Of a stretch of DNA of 64,000 bases, positions 37,446 through 48,091 are shown in pieces. Within the stretch, counting starts at the first letter, position 1. Each line of letters begins with the position of its first letter. The notes beneath the pieces were generated by a model. It saw only the letters and a program-made list of their open reading frames with translations, made no database searches and was not told where the DNA came from. The DNA lies in the NCBI RefSeq assembly GCF_000730605.1, contig NZ_BBIS01000043.1:1-64000 (forward strand). Reading direction: 5' to 3'. This DNA is from Pseudomonas monteilii NBRC 103158 = DSM 14164. GTDB lineage: Bacteria; Pseudomonadota; Gammaproteobacteria; Pseudomonadales; Pseudomonadaceae. The position numbers were made by a program, and so were the translations under genes.

Positions 37446-38225
37446 ATGAGCAACATGAACCACGAACGTGTCCTCAGTGTGCACCACTGGAACGACACCC
37501 TGTTCAGCTTCAAGTGCACCCGCGACCCGGGCCTGCGCTTCGAGAACGGTCAGTTCGTGATGATCGGCCTGCAGCAGGAAAGCGGCCGTCCGCTCATGCG
37601 TGCCTATTCCATCGCTTCGCCGAACTGGGAAGAGCACCTGGAGTTCTTCAGCATCAAGGTGCCGGACGGCCCGCTGACCTCGCAGCTGCAGCACCTGAAG
37701 GAAGGCGATGAGATCATCATAAGCAAGAAGCCTACCGGTACTCTGGTACTTGACGACCTGAACCCGGGCAAGCACCTGTACCTGCTGAGCACCGGCACTG
37801 GCCTGGCGCCGTTCATGAGCGTCATCCAGGACCCGGAAACCTACGAGCGCTTCGAAAAAGTGATCCTGGTGCATGGCGTGCGTTACGTGAACGAAGTGGC
37901 CTATCGCGAGTTCATCACCGAGCACCTGCCGCAGAACGAGTTCTTCGGTGAGTCGGTTCGCGACAAGCTGATCTACTACCCGACCGTGACCCGCGAGCCG
38001 TTCGAGAACCAGGGCCGTCTGACCGACCTGATGCGCAGCGGCAAGCTGTTCAGCGACATCGGCCTGCCACCGATCAACCCGCAGGATGACCGTGCGATGA
38101 TCTGCGGCAGCCCAAGCATGCTCGACGAGACCAGCGAAGTGCTGGACAGCTTCGGCCTGAAGATCTCCCCGCGAATGCGCGAGCCGGGTGACTACCTGAT
38201 CGAGCGTGCCTTCGTCGAGAAGTAA
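37446..38225 (+). CDS. fpr: Ferredoxin-NADP reductase
   Basis: 259 residues from ATG 37446 (MSNMNHERVLSVHHWNDTLF). Fpr is a FAD flavoprotein that exchanges electrons between NADPH and ferredoxin or flavodoxin. The FAD motif RAYSIASP, the NADP motif STGTGLAPFMS and the C-terminal YLIERAFVEK tail are typical of the bacterial subclass. It is controlled by the divergent finR gene. FdxA, encoded at 25934, is a possible electron partner. Confidence 0.95.
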   Translation: MSNMNHERVLSVHHWNDTLFSFKCTRDPGLRFENGQFVMIGLQQESGRPLMRAYSIASPNWEEHLEFFSIKVPDGPLTSQLQHLKEGDEIIISKKPTGTLVLDDLNPGKHLYLLSTGTGLAPFMSVIQDPETYERFEKVILVHGVRYVNEVAYREFITEHLPQNEFFGESVRDKLIYYPTVTREPFENQGRLTDLMRSGKLFSDIGLPPINPQDDRAMICGSPSMLDETSEVLDSFGLKISPRMREPGDYLIERAFVEK

Positions 38226-38243
38226 GGCGCAGGCTGGTACAAG

Positions 38244-38269
38244 AAGGCGACCCTTGGGTCGCCTTTCTT
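38244..38269. terminator. Terminator between fpr and sprT
   Basis: AAGGCGACCC-TT-GGGTCGCCTT followed by TCTT, between the convergent 3' ends of fpr and sprT. It is 18 bases past the fpr stop. Confidence 0.8.
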
Positions 38270-38284
38270 ATGCCTGAACACCAT

Positions 38285-38779
38285 CTATTCGACGCGCGTC
38301 TCGCCGCTGTACACCAGAATCTCCCTGCACCGCTTGCACAGGTACCGCCGCCCCTGGCGCACCAATTTGTGCCGCTGCGCCGTAAACGGGAAGTCACCCT
38401 GCGGGCACGGGCAACGGTAAATGTAGCGGGTGACCGCGCGCCGTTGCACTGCGTAGTTGTGGCACCGGTTGGGCGGCAGCTCGTACACCCCGCGCATGAT
38501 CAGCTGCCACTCCTCGCCATGGGCCTGGATGCGGTCGCCGAACAGCTGGTGGGCCACCAGGTGTGCCACTTCATGGGCCACGGTCTGGCGCAGGAAGTCT
38601 TCCTGGTTTTCGCGGTAGAGCTGCAGGTTGAAACGCAGCAGGTTCTCGTGCAGGTGGGCAACCCCGGCTTTTTGCCCGCGCAGCTTGAAGCTGACTTCCG
38701 GGCGCGGGAAGGGGCGTTTGAAGAAGGTTTCGGCTTGCTGGTAACAGGTTTCGACGCGTTGTCTGAGCAGCTCGGGCAT
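38285..38779 (-). CDS. sprT: SprT-family zinc metalloprotease-like protein
   Basis: 164 residues from ATG 38779 (MPELLRQRVETCYQQAE). The metal motif HEVAH (His69, Glu70, His73) lies in TVAHEVAHLVAHQLFG. A C-terminal zinc-ribbon has CPC and CKRC. SprT resembles the protease domain of Spartan, but the bacterial role is poorly known. The nearest AGGAGA Shine-Dalgarno is 12 bases upstream, slightly far. Confidence 0.88.
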   Translation of the reverse strand: MPELLRQRVETCYQQAETFFKRPFPRPEVSFKLRGQKAGVAHLHENLLRFNLQLYRENQEDFLRQTVAHEVAHLVAHQLFGDRIQAHGEEWQLIMRGVYELPPNRCHNYAVQRRAVTRYIYRCPCPQGDFPFTAQRHKLVRQGRRYLCKRCREILVYSGETRVE

Positions 38780-38858
38780 GGCGGGGTGGTTCTCCTGACC
38801 GGGCATTATGCCGCAACTGCAGCGGGGGTGCCGAGCCACCGGTCAGCGCACAGCCAGA

Positions 38859-38876
38859 GGCCGCCTTGCGGCGGCC
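38859..38876. terminator. Hairpin after the Yip1 gene
   Basis: GGCCGCC-TTGC-GGCGGCC, between the Yip1 gene and sprT, both on the minus strand. No T-run. Confidence 0.4.
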
Positions 38877-38910
38877 CCTGGTTGATGCCCCTGTGTTGGT
38901 TGAATCTGTT

Positions 38911-39510
38911 CTAGTTGGTGTAGACGGGCCCCACGCCCAGTCCCCAGATAATCACCGTGGCGGCCATGATCGCCACCAGTACCACAAGGCCCACCGCCAG
39001 CACGGAGCTTGAGAACAGGAAGCCTTCGTCGGACGGTATGTTCATGAACGTCGGTAAGCCGACATACAGCAGGTACACCGTGTAGCAGATGGCGGCCGTG
39101 CCGATCAGCATGCCCAGCCACAAGTGCGGGTAAAGCGCTGCCAGGCCGCCGATGAACAAAGGGGTGGCGGTGTAGGTGGCAAAGGCGATGCACTGCGCCA
39201 TCGACGGGTTGGCATCGTAGGTGCGGGCCATCCAGTGGATGAATGCGCCCATTACCGCCACCCCGGCGAGCATAGCCAGGTACGACATGATGCTCATCCA
39301 GATAGCACTTTCCATGGTCAGCATCACTGCTGGCCGGTCGCCAATCACCCAGCCGACCTGGGTGGTGCCGATGAACGCCGAAACGGCGGGAATCGCCGCC
39401 AGGATAAGGGTATGCGTCAGGTACATGTGGCTGATGGTTTCTTCTTCGCCACGGATTTCCCGCCATTCTTGGTCGGGATGGGTAAACAGCCCCACAACGT
39501 GATGAATCAT
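38911..39510 (-). CDS. Yip1-domain inner-membrane protein
   Basis: 199 residues from ATG 39510 (MIHHVVGLFTHPDQEW), after a good GAGGAG Shine-Dalgarno. A short cytoplasmic N-terminus is followed by about five hydrophobic helices, including SIMSYLAMLAGVAVMGAFIHWMA, LFIGGLAALYPHLWLGMLIG and VLAVGLVVLVAIMAATVIIWG. This layout and the N-terminal IRGEEETISHMYLTH match the Yip1 family. The function in bacteria is unknown. It is divergent from ttcA across a 262-base gap. Confidence 0.8.
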   Translation of the reverse strand: MIHHVVGLFTHPDQEWREIRGEEETISHMYLTHTLILAAIPAVSAFIGTTQVGWVIGDRPAVMLTMESAIWMSIMSYLAMLAGVAVMGAFIHWMARTYDANPSMAQCIAFATYTATPLFIGGLAALYPHLWLGMLIGTAAICYTVYLLYVGLPTFMNIPSDEGFLFSSSVLAVGLVVLVAIMAATVIIWGLGVGPVYTN

Positions 39511-39772
39511 GCCGGTCACTCCTCTTAATGTTGCCAAACGCCCCCCAGCTGGAGCGCAAGCGGCCCGAGGCCCGAACACCGAAGCAAGCGGTAATGTGGC
39601 CTTATGTCGCAGTATAGGAAGCTGTTGCCGGCATAAACCGTGCTTTTTAGAGCAAATTGCGCTGTCAGGCGTACTGTTGATTACATTGAAGTCTTTGTCG
39701 GAATGCCTACAGCGGCGCTGCGTTTGTGCGTAAAATAGCCGCCTTTTGTCACACCTCGCGGATTCAAGCGCT

Positions 39773-40597
39773 ATGGGCACCCTCTCGGTCAACCAGAACA
39801 AACTGCAAAAACGCCTGCGTCGTCTCGCCGGCGAAGCCATCACCGACTACAACATGATCGAGGATGGTGACAAGGTCATGGTCTGCCTGTCTGGCGGCAA
39901 GGACAGCTACACCATGCTCGACGTTCTGTTGCACCTGCAGAAGGTGGCACCGATCAAGTTCGAGATCGTTGCGGTGAACATGGACCAGAAGCAGCCGGGC
40001 TTCCCCGAGCACGTGCTGCCGGCCTACCTCAAGGAGCTGGGCGTCGAGTACCACATCGTCGAGAAAGACACCTACTCGGTGGTCAAGGAACTGGTACCCG
40101 AGGGCAAGACCACGTGCTCGCTGTGCTCGCGCTTGCGCCGTGGCACCTTGTACACCTTCGCCGATGAAATCGGCGCGACCAAGATGGCCTTGGGGCACCA
40201 CCGCGACGATATCGTCGAAACCTTCTTCCTCAACATGTTCTTCAACGGTGCGCTCAAGGGCATGCCGCCGAAGCTGCGCGCCGATGATGGCCGCAACGTG
40301 GTGATCCGTCCGCTGGCCTATTGCAGCGAGAAAGACATCCAGGCCTACTCGGACATGAAGGAATTCCCGATCATCCCGTGCAACCTGTGCGGCTCGCAGG
40401 AAAACCTGCAGCGCCAGGTGGTCAAGGACATGCTGGTGGAGTGGGAGCGCAAGCACCCGGGCCGTACCGAGAGCATTTTCCGCGCCCTGCAGAACGTGGC
40501 ACCGTCGCAACTGGCCGACCGCAACCTGTTCGACTTCACCAGCCTGAAGATCGACGAAAACGCTACCCCGCGCTTCCTCGACGTGGTGAACATCTGA
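39773..40597 (+). CDS. ttcA: tRNA 2-thiocytidine(32) synthetase TtcA
   Basis: 274 residues from ATG 39773 (MGTLSVNQNKLQKRL). TtcA is an iron-sulphur enzyme that thiolates C32 of tRNA. The PP-loop SGGKDSYTML, the cysteine motif CSLCSRLRRG and CNLCGSQ (cluster ligands), and GHHRDDIVET are visible. A TAAAAT hexamer at 39731-39736 may be the -10. The Tag-like gene starts 4 bases after its stop, so they are probably co-transcribed. Confidence 0.95.
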   Translation: MGTLSVNQNKLQKRLRRLAGEAITDYNMIEDGDKVMVCLSGGKDSYTMLDVLLHLQKVAPIKFEIVAVNMDQKQPGFPEHVLPAYLKELGVEYHIVEKDTYSVVKELVPEGKTTCSLCSRLRRGTLYTFADEIGATKMALGHHRDDIVETFFLNMFFNGALKGMPPKLRADDGRNVVIRPLAYCSEKDIQAYSDMKEFPIIPCNLCGSQENLQRQVVKDMLVEWERKHPGRTESIFRALQNVAPSQLADRNLFDFTSLKIDENATPRFLDVVNI

Positions 40598-40601
40598 GCC
40601 T

Positions 40602-41273
40602 ATGCGCGATTACCAGTGGCTGCATGAGTACTGCCTGAACCGCTTTGGCTCGGCCCAGGCGCTGGAGGCATTCCTGCCGCAGCCGCGCACGCCGGCGCAG
40701 CTGCGGGGCATCAGTGATGACCGCTACCTGTCGACCCTGGCCTTGCGTGTGTTCCGCGCCGGGCTCAAGCACAGCCTGGTGGATGCCAAATGGCCGGCGT
40801 TCGAGCAGGTGTTCTTCGGTTTCGTCCCGGAGAAGGTGGTGCTGATGGGCGCCGAGCACCTGGAGCGGCTGATGCAGGATGAGCGCATCATCCGTCACAT
40901 GGGCAAGCTCAAGAGCGTGCCGCGCAATGCGCAGATGGTGCTCGACGTGGCGAAGGACAAGGGCAGTTTCGGCGCATTCATCGCCGATTGGCCGGTGACC
41001 GACATCGTGGGCTTGTGGAAGTACCTGGCCAAGCATGGCAACCAGTTGGGCGGGTTGTCGGCGCCACGCTTTTTGCGCATGGTTGGCAAGGATACGTTCA
41101 TTCCCACCGATGACATGGCGGCGGCGCTGATTGCGCAGAAGGTGATCGACAAGCAACCGACCAGTCAACGCGACCTGGCGTTGGTACAGCAGGCGTTCAA
41201 CCAGTGGCACGAAGAGAGCGGGCGGCCGCTGTGCCAGTTGTCGGTGATGCTGGCGCATACCGTCAACCATTGA
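40602..41273 (+). CDS. DNA-3-methyladenine glycosylase I-like protein
   Basis: 223 residues. The Adenine_glyco (Tag) family pattern is seen in YLSTLALRVFRAGLKHSLVDAKWPAFEQVFFGF and the helix around RNAQMVLDVAKDKGSFGAFIADW. It differs from classical Tag, which has a zinc site with conserved cysteine and histidines not evident here. It is therefore a divergent member, likely in base excision of alkylated purines but possibly with altered substrate. It lies 4 bases after ttcA. Confidence 0.78.
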   Translation: MRDYQWLHEYCLNRFGSAQALEAFLPQPRTPAQLRGISDDRYLSTLALRVFRAGLKHSLVDAKWPAFEQVFFGFVPEKVVLMGAEHLERLMQDERIIRHMGKLKSVPRNAQMVLDVAKDKGSFGAFIADWPVTDIVGLWKYLAKHGNQLGGLSAPRFLRMVGKDTFIPTDDMAAALIAQKVIDKQPTSQRDLALVQQAFNQWHEESGRPLCQLSVMLAHTVNH

Positions 41274-41279
41274 GATTTT

Positions 41280-41298
41280 GGGGCCGCAGAGCGGCCCC
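41280..41298. terminator. Hairpin between convergent genes
   Basis: GGGGCCGC-AGA-GCGGCCCC, 6 bases after the tag-like gene and 5 bases from the 3' end of the DUF2069 gene. It belongs to the same small palindrome family as 32248 and 43223. Confidence 0.55.
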
Positions 41299-41303
41299 AG
41301 ATG

Positions 41304-41717
41304 TTAATTACCTTCGCCCGCCAGGCGCCGCTCATGCTGGAACTTCCAGCGCACATACAGCAGCCCTGCAATGAACAACCCCAGGCTCACCAGCACTTCA
41401 ACCCAGCCGAACACCGCCCGCGCCGGGTCGAACGCCGCCAGCACGCCCTTGATGAAATAGATGTTCACCACGAAGCAGGTCCAGGCATGTGCCCGTGCGC
41501 TGCCTGTCAGCATGCCCGGCAGCAGCAACAGCAGCGGCACCAGTTCGATCGCCAGGATCACCTCGACCCGTGCCCCGTGCAGGTTGGCAAACCACAGGTT
41601 GTTGACCACCAGCAAAGCGATCAGGCCGAAGAAAAACGCCAGGCTCAACGCTCGGGTCAGGCGCAGGCGCGGTGCCAACCATTCCAGTGGTGGCAACACC
41701 TTGGGCTTTTTAGCCAC
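41304..41717 (-). CDS. DUF2069 inner-membrane protein
   Basis: 137 residues from GTG 41717. It is hydrophobic, with about four membrane helices (LSLAFFFGLIALLVVNNLWF, LVPLLLLLPGML, TCFVVNIYFIKGVLAAF and VLVSLGLFIAGLLYVRWKF). This matches DUF2069, a small family often found next to wrbA. The start overlaps the wrbA stop by 8 bases, so the two are coupled. Function unknown. Confidence 0.82.
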   Translation of the reverse strand: MAKKPKVLPPLEWLAPRLRLTRALSLAFFFGLIALLVVNNLWFANLHGARVEVILAIELVPLLLLLPGMLTGSARAHAWTCFVVNIYFIKGVLAAFDPARAVFGWVEVLVSLGLFIAGLLYVRWKFQHERRLAGEGN

Positions 41718-42315
41718 GCGCGGCCTCCAGGGCCTTGGCGGTGGTCGCCAGGCGTTGGCCAAGGGCGCGGCACAGGGCGATCTCGTGTTGGTCGAGCTCG
41801 CGCTTGCCATCGGCACCGGCATGGTGGCTGGCGCCGTAAGGGGTGCCGCCGCCGCGGGTTTCCAGCAAGGCCGATTCACTGTAGGGCAGGCCCATCACCA
41901 GCATGCCGTGGTGCATCAACGGCAGCATCATCGACAGCAGGGTGGTTTCCTGGCCGCCGTGCAGGCTGGCGGTGGAGGTGAACACGCCGGCAGGCTTGCC
42001 CACCAGTTCGCCACCCAGCCACAGGCTGCTGGTGCCGTCCAGGAAGTACTTCAGCGGCGCTGCCATGTTGCCGAAACGGGTCGGGCTGCCCAGCACTAGG
42101 CCGGCGCAGTGGCGCAGGTCGTCCAGGGTGGCGTACAGCGCGCCACTGGCCGGAATATCCGGCGCGACGGCTTCGCATTCGGTGGAGATCGCAGGCACCG
42201 TGCGCAGGCGCGCCTCCATGCCGGCCAGTTCGATGCCGCGAGCGATATGCCGGGCCATTTCGCTGGTCGAACCATGGCGGCTGTAATACAGCACCAGAAT
42301 GTACGGGGCGCTCAC
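41710..42315 (-). CDS. wrbA: WrbA-like NAD(P)H:quinone oxidoreductase
   Basis: 201 residues, from GTG 42315, which overlaps the arsC-like stop. It has a flavodoxin-like fold with the FMN-binding YYSRHGSTSEMARHIA at the N-terminus, the GSPTRFGNMAAPLK motif and STASLHGGQETTL. WrbA proteins reduce quinones by two electrons, which avoids semiquinone radicals. It sits in an operon of three small genes (arsC-like, wrbA, DUF2069), all on the minus strand. Confidence 0.93.
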   Translation of the reverse strand: MSAPYILVLYYSRHGSTSEMARHIARGIELAGMEARLRTVPAISTECEAVAPDIPASGALYATLDDLRHCAGLVLGSPTRFGNMAAPLKYFLDGTSSLWLGGELVGKPAGVFTSTASLHGGQETTLLSMMLPLMHHGMLVMGLPYSESALLETRGGGTPYGASHHAGADGKRELDQHEIALCRALGQRLATTAKALEAARG

Positions 42316-42665
42316 GGCAGGATCTCCAGCACTTTTTCCGGTGGGCGACCGACCACGGCCTTGTCACCGGCGACCAGGATCGGGCGTTCGATCAGCTTGG
42401 GGTGCTGGGTCATGGCGTCGATCAGTTGTGCATCGGTCAATGCCGGGTCAGCCAGGTTCAGGTCCTTGTACGCGTCTTCACCTGTTCGCAGCAGTTGGCG
42501 TGGTGTGACGCCCAGCTTGGCGAGCAGGGCCTTGAGGGTGGCGGCGTCGGGTGGGGTTTCCAGGTAGCGCACGATGGTTGGCGCCAGGCCGCGGGCTTCG
42601 AGCAGTTCCAGCGCGCCGCGGGATTTCGAGCAGCGCGGGTTATGATAGAGCGTGAGGTCGGTCAT
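42312..42665 (-). CDS. ArsC/Spx-family (YfgD-like) arsenate reductase-like protein
   Basis: 117 residues from ATG 42665 (MTDLTLYHNPRCSKSRGALE). The single catalytic-type cysteine in HNPRCSKSR and the later RPILVAGDKAVVGRPPE motif are those of the glutaredoxin-dependent ArsC family. It is not in an ars operon, so arsenate reduction is uncertain; E. coli YfgD-type proteins often have no known role. Its stop overlaps the wrbA start. Confidence 0.85.
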   Translation of the reverse strand: MTDLTLYHNPRCSKSRGALELLEARGLAPTIVRYLETPPDAATLKALLAKLGVTPRQLLRTGEDAYKDLNLADPALTDAQLIDAMTQHPKLIERPILVAGDKAVVGRPPEKVLEILP

Positions 42666-42750
42666 GTCGGGTCGCATCCAGCAGGGTGTGGCGGCTATTC
42701 TAACCGCAGCGACTGACCAATTTGCTTTAAAACTCGAGAAGGATTGACCC

Positions 42751-43215
42751 ATGGCAAGGCGTCTGGCAGCAGTACTGGCCATCACCGCGAGCCTGTTGCT
42801 CGGTGGTTGCGGTGCCGATTATGGCGTGGACCAACACGGTAATACGGTTAAGGCCGAACAGATCGACGGGCACTGGCTGGTGCTCAACTACTGGGCTGAA
42901 TGGTGCGGGCCGTGCCGTACCGAAATCCCGGAACTGAACGCGGCGGCCAAGCAGTGGGCGGCCGATGGCATCAAGGTGGTGGGGGTGAATTTCGATGGCT
43001 TGCAGGGCCAGGACCTGAAACAGGCCGCTGAAACCCTGGGCATCGGTTTTACCGTGCTGGCCCAGGACCCGGCCGAGCGCTACGACCTGCCACGCAGCGA
43101 GGCGCTGCCAGTGACCTACATCATCGATGACAAGGGCAAGGTGCGTGAGCAGCTGTTGGGCGAGCAGACCCTGGAAGGGTTGCAGGCCAAGATCAAGGCC
43201 CTGAAAGGCGCTTGA
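42751..43215 (+). CDS. Thioredoxin-like lipoprotein (TlpA family)
   Basis: 154 residues. The lipobox LLLGGC gives lipidated Cys20, so the protein should be membrane-anchored and periplasmic. The redox motif WCGPC (Cys52, Cys55) sits in NYWAEWCGPCRTEIPEL, and the cis-proline is in LPVTYII. It is probably a thiol-disulphide reductant of envelope proteins. It is divergent from the arsC-like gene. The partner is unknown. Confidence 0.88.
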   Translation: MARRLAAVLAITASLLLGGCGADYGVDQHGNTVKAEQIDGHWLVLNYWAEWCGPCRTEIPELNAAAKQWAADGIKVVGVNFDGLQGQDLKQAAETLGIGFTVLAQDPAERYDLPRSEALPVTYIIDDKGKVREQLLGEQTLEGLQAKIKALKGA

Positions 43216-43222
43216 TGCATTT

Positions 43223-43241
43223 GGGGCTGCTTTGCAGCCCC
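43223..43241. terminator. Hairpin between convergent genes
   Basis: GGGGCTGC-TTT-GCAGCCCC, 7 bases after the thioredoxin-like gene and 9 bases from the 3' end of the META-domain gene. Confidence 0.55.
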
Positions 43242-43250
43242 AGATGACTC

Positions 43251-43655
43251 TCAGCCTTCTTCAGGCCAGAACCGCAGCGGTTTACCCTGGGCTGGCCAGA
43301 AGCGCATCTGCTCCACCGGCGACACATCCCAGCGCTGCACCGTTTCCAGTGCCTGCAAGAAGCGCTTTTCCTGCTCCATCAACGCTGGCGCGCACAGCTT
43401 GCGGGTCTTGCCGACCTTGCCGAAGCTCAGGTGCTCACCGTCCAGCGTGTACGGCGCAAACCAGTGGTTGCAACCGCCATTGCCATAGGCGCGGCCGTCG
43501 CTGGCCAGGGTCAGGGTCAGGTGGCTGTAGTCGATCAGCGGGCGTTCGCCAATCCACTCCAGCACATAGCTGCGTTCCTGCTGCAGCTTCGAAGGTTCTG
43601 CGGCGCAGCCGAGCAGGCCGGTGGCAATCAGCACGCCGGTCAGCAGATTTTTCAC
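43251..43655 (-). CDS. META-domain lipoprotein
   Basis: 134 residues from GTG 43655, overlapping the upstream gene's stop. The lipobox GLLGC gives lipidated Cys17. The rest fits the META domain (HslJ-like): LTLASDGRAYGNGGCNHWFAPYTLDGEHLSFGKVGKTRKLC. HslJ-type proteins are linked to novobiocin tolerance and heat shock in E. coli, but the molecular role is unclear. It is translationally coupled to the zinc-ribbon gene just upstream. Confidence 0.82.
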   Translation of the reverse strand: MKNLLTGVLIATGLLGCAAEPSKLQQERSYVLEWIGERPLIDYSHLTLTLASDGRAYGNGGCNHWFAPYTLDGEHLSFGKVGKTRKLCAPALMEQEKRFLQALETVQRWDVSPVEQMRFWPAQGKPLRFWPEEG

Positions 43656-44089
43656 TCGGCGTTCTCCTGGCAACGCGGGCACAGGTGTTTGTCGCCATGG
43701 CTGGCCCAGCCCAGTTCGGCAATGCGCGCGCTGGCAGCGGGCTGGCGGGCTTGTTTGCCCAGCTTGGCGTCCACGGCAAACTCGAAGTCCAGCACGGTAT
43801 CGCAACTGTCGCACTCGACCTGCCAGGTGAGGATTTCCAGCTCGTTGAACACCGGGCCGCTGGCCACGGCAACCCACTGGCCGCGCGGGTTGATCAGGTG
43901 GCGCACGCTTTCCACGGTCAGGCGCATGGACAGGTCCTTGCTGCCTTTGAGGGTGACCAGCAGGGTGTCGCCTTTGTGCATCGAGCCGCCGTTGCCAGTG
44001 ACCTGGTAGCGGCCCGGCACCAGTGCGCGGCACTCGATCAGGGTGTGTTGCGGGTTGAAAAGGGTGTAACGGAAATCGTGCTCGACCAT
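43652..44089 (-). CDS. Conserved hypothetical protein with two cysteine pairs
   Basis: 145 residues. The N-terminal half is a beta-rich domain (LIECRALVPGRYQVTGNGGSM, then KGDTLLVTLKGS). The C-terminal half has CDSC and CPRC, spaced to form a zinc-ribbon. No signal peptide is visible, so it is probably cytoplasmic. Its stop overlaps the start of the META-domain lipoprotein. I do not recognise the family. Confidence 0.78.
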   Translation of the reverse strand: MVEHDFRYTLFNPQHTLIECRALVPGRYQVTGNGGSMHKGDTLLVTLKGSKDLSMRLTVESVRHLINPRGQWVAVASGPVFNELEILTWQVECDSCDTVLDFEFAVDAKLGKQARQPAASARIAELGWASHGDKHLCPRCQENAE

Positions 44090-44120
44090 GGGTCCTCCAG
44101 AAATGCCGCGTATCCTAGCA

Positions 44121-45110
44121 TTAACCCATCACCAGATTCTGTGGATTGCCCGCCGCCCAGCGGTTGATGTTGTCCAGCGTGGTCGCTGCGATGGCATCCA
44201 GCGCCTCGCGGGTGAGGAAGGCCTGGTGAGCCGTGATGATCACGTTGGGGAAGGTCAGCAGGCGCGCCAGCACATCGTCCTGCAGGGGCAGGTCGGAGCG
44301 GTCCTCGAAGAACAGCTGGGCTTCTTCTTCGTAGACATCCAGGCCCAGGTAGCCGAGTTGGCCGCTTTTCAGCGCATCGATCAGTGCCGGGGTGTCGACC
44401 AGCGCGCCACGGCCCGTGTTTATGAGCATGGCACCGGGCTGCAGTTGGGCCAGGCTCTGTGCGTTGATCAAGTGGCGGGTGTGCTCGGTCAGCGGGCAGT
44501 GCAAGCTGATGATGCGGGCTTCGCGTAGCAACTCGGGCATGGTCAGGTAACGCGCACCGAGGGCCAGCAGTTCCGGGTTGGGGTAGGGGTCGTAGGCCAG
44601 CAGTTGGCAGCCGAAACCGGCCATGATGCGGGCAAAGGCCGCGCCGATCTGGCCAGTGCCGACCACACCGACGGTTTTGCCGTGCAGGTCGAAGCCGGTG
44701 AGCCCGTGCAGGGTGAAATCACCTTCGCGGGTACGGTTGTAGGCACGGTGCAGGCGCCGGTTGAGGGCCAGAATCAACGCCACTGCGTGCTCGGCCACGG
44801 CGTGTGGCGAGTAGGCCGGCACGCGAACCACCTCAAGGCCCAGCCGCTGGGCTTCGGCCAGGTCGACGTGGTTGTAGCCGGCCGAACGCAGGGCGATCAG
44901 GCGTGTGCCACCGGCGGCCAGGCGCTGCAGCACCGGGGCGTCGAGTTCGTCATTGATGAAGGCACAGACGACTTCGTAGCCGCTGGCCAGGGCGGCGGTG
45001 TCTAGCGTCAGACGGGCAGGCTGGAAGTGCAGCTCCAGGGGGCTGCCACTGGCGGCCCGGGTGAAGCTCTCCTGATCGTAGTGCTGGCTGCTGAACAACA
45101 GGGCGCGCAT
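44121..45110 (-). CDS. ldhA: D-lactate dehydrogenase (2-hydroxyacid dehydrogenase family)
   Basis: 329 residues from ATG 45110 (MRALLFSSQHYDQESFTRA). It interconverts pyruvate and D-lactate using NADH. The NAD-binding fold VGVVGTGQIGAAFA, INTGRGALVDTPALIDAL and the catalytic histidine in ITAHQAFLTREAL match the LdhA subgroup. It is 31 bases downstream of gacS on the same strand, the standard Pseudomonas order. Confidence 0.93.
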   Translation of the reverse strand: MRALLFSSQHYDQESFTRAASGSPLELHFQPARLTLDTAALASGYEVVCAFINDELDAPVLQRLAAGGTRLIALRSAGYNHVDLAEAQRLGLEVVRVPAYSPHAVAEHAVALILALNRRLHRAYNRTREGDFTLHGLTGFDLHGKTVGVVGTGQIGAAFARIMAGFGCQLLAYDPYPNPELLALGARYLTMPELLREARIISLHCPLTEHTRHLINAQSLAQLQPGAMLINTGRGALVDTPALIDALKSGQLGYLGLDVYEEEAQLFFEDRSDLPLQDDVLARLLTFPNVIITAHQAFLTREALDAIAATTLDNINRWAAGNPQNLVMG

Positions 45111-45144
45111 GGTGGGGCTCCTCATTCAAAACTCGACCGTTTGT

Positions 45145-47898
<2,754 letters not shown>

Positions 47899-48091
47899 AC
47901 TCGCCTCCTGTGATGTGCCTGGATGCCATCAAGTGGTGACGGCCAAGCCGCGAAGTTACTCCGCCTGCGGCACCATTGCACCTCTTTAGTACGTACTTTG
48001 CGCCATTGCCGGTGCATTGGTCGCAGGGCGGTTGCCTGGCAGGCGGTGGATGCTCAATAATCTCGTAATTGAGAATGCATGGCAGTTGCCA

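Noticed and set aside
39676..39689. TTGATTACATTGAA upstream of ttcA as an Anr/Fnr box.
   Set aside because: Only the left half matches TTGAT-N4-ATCAA; the right half matches at too few positions.
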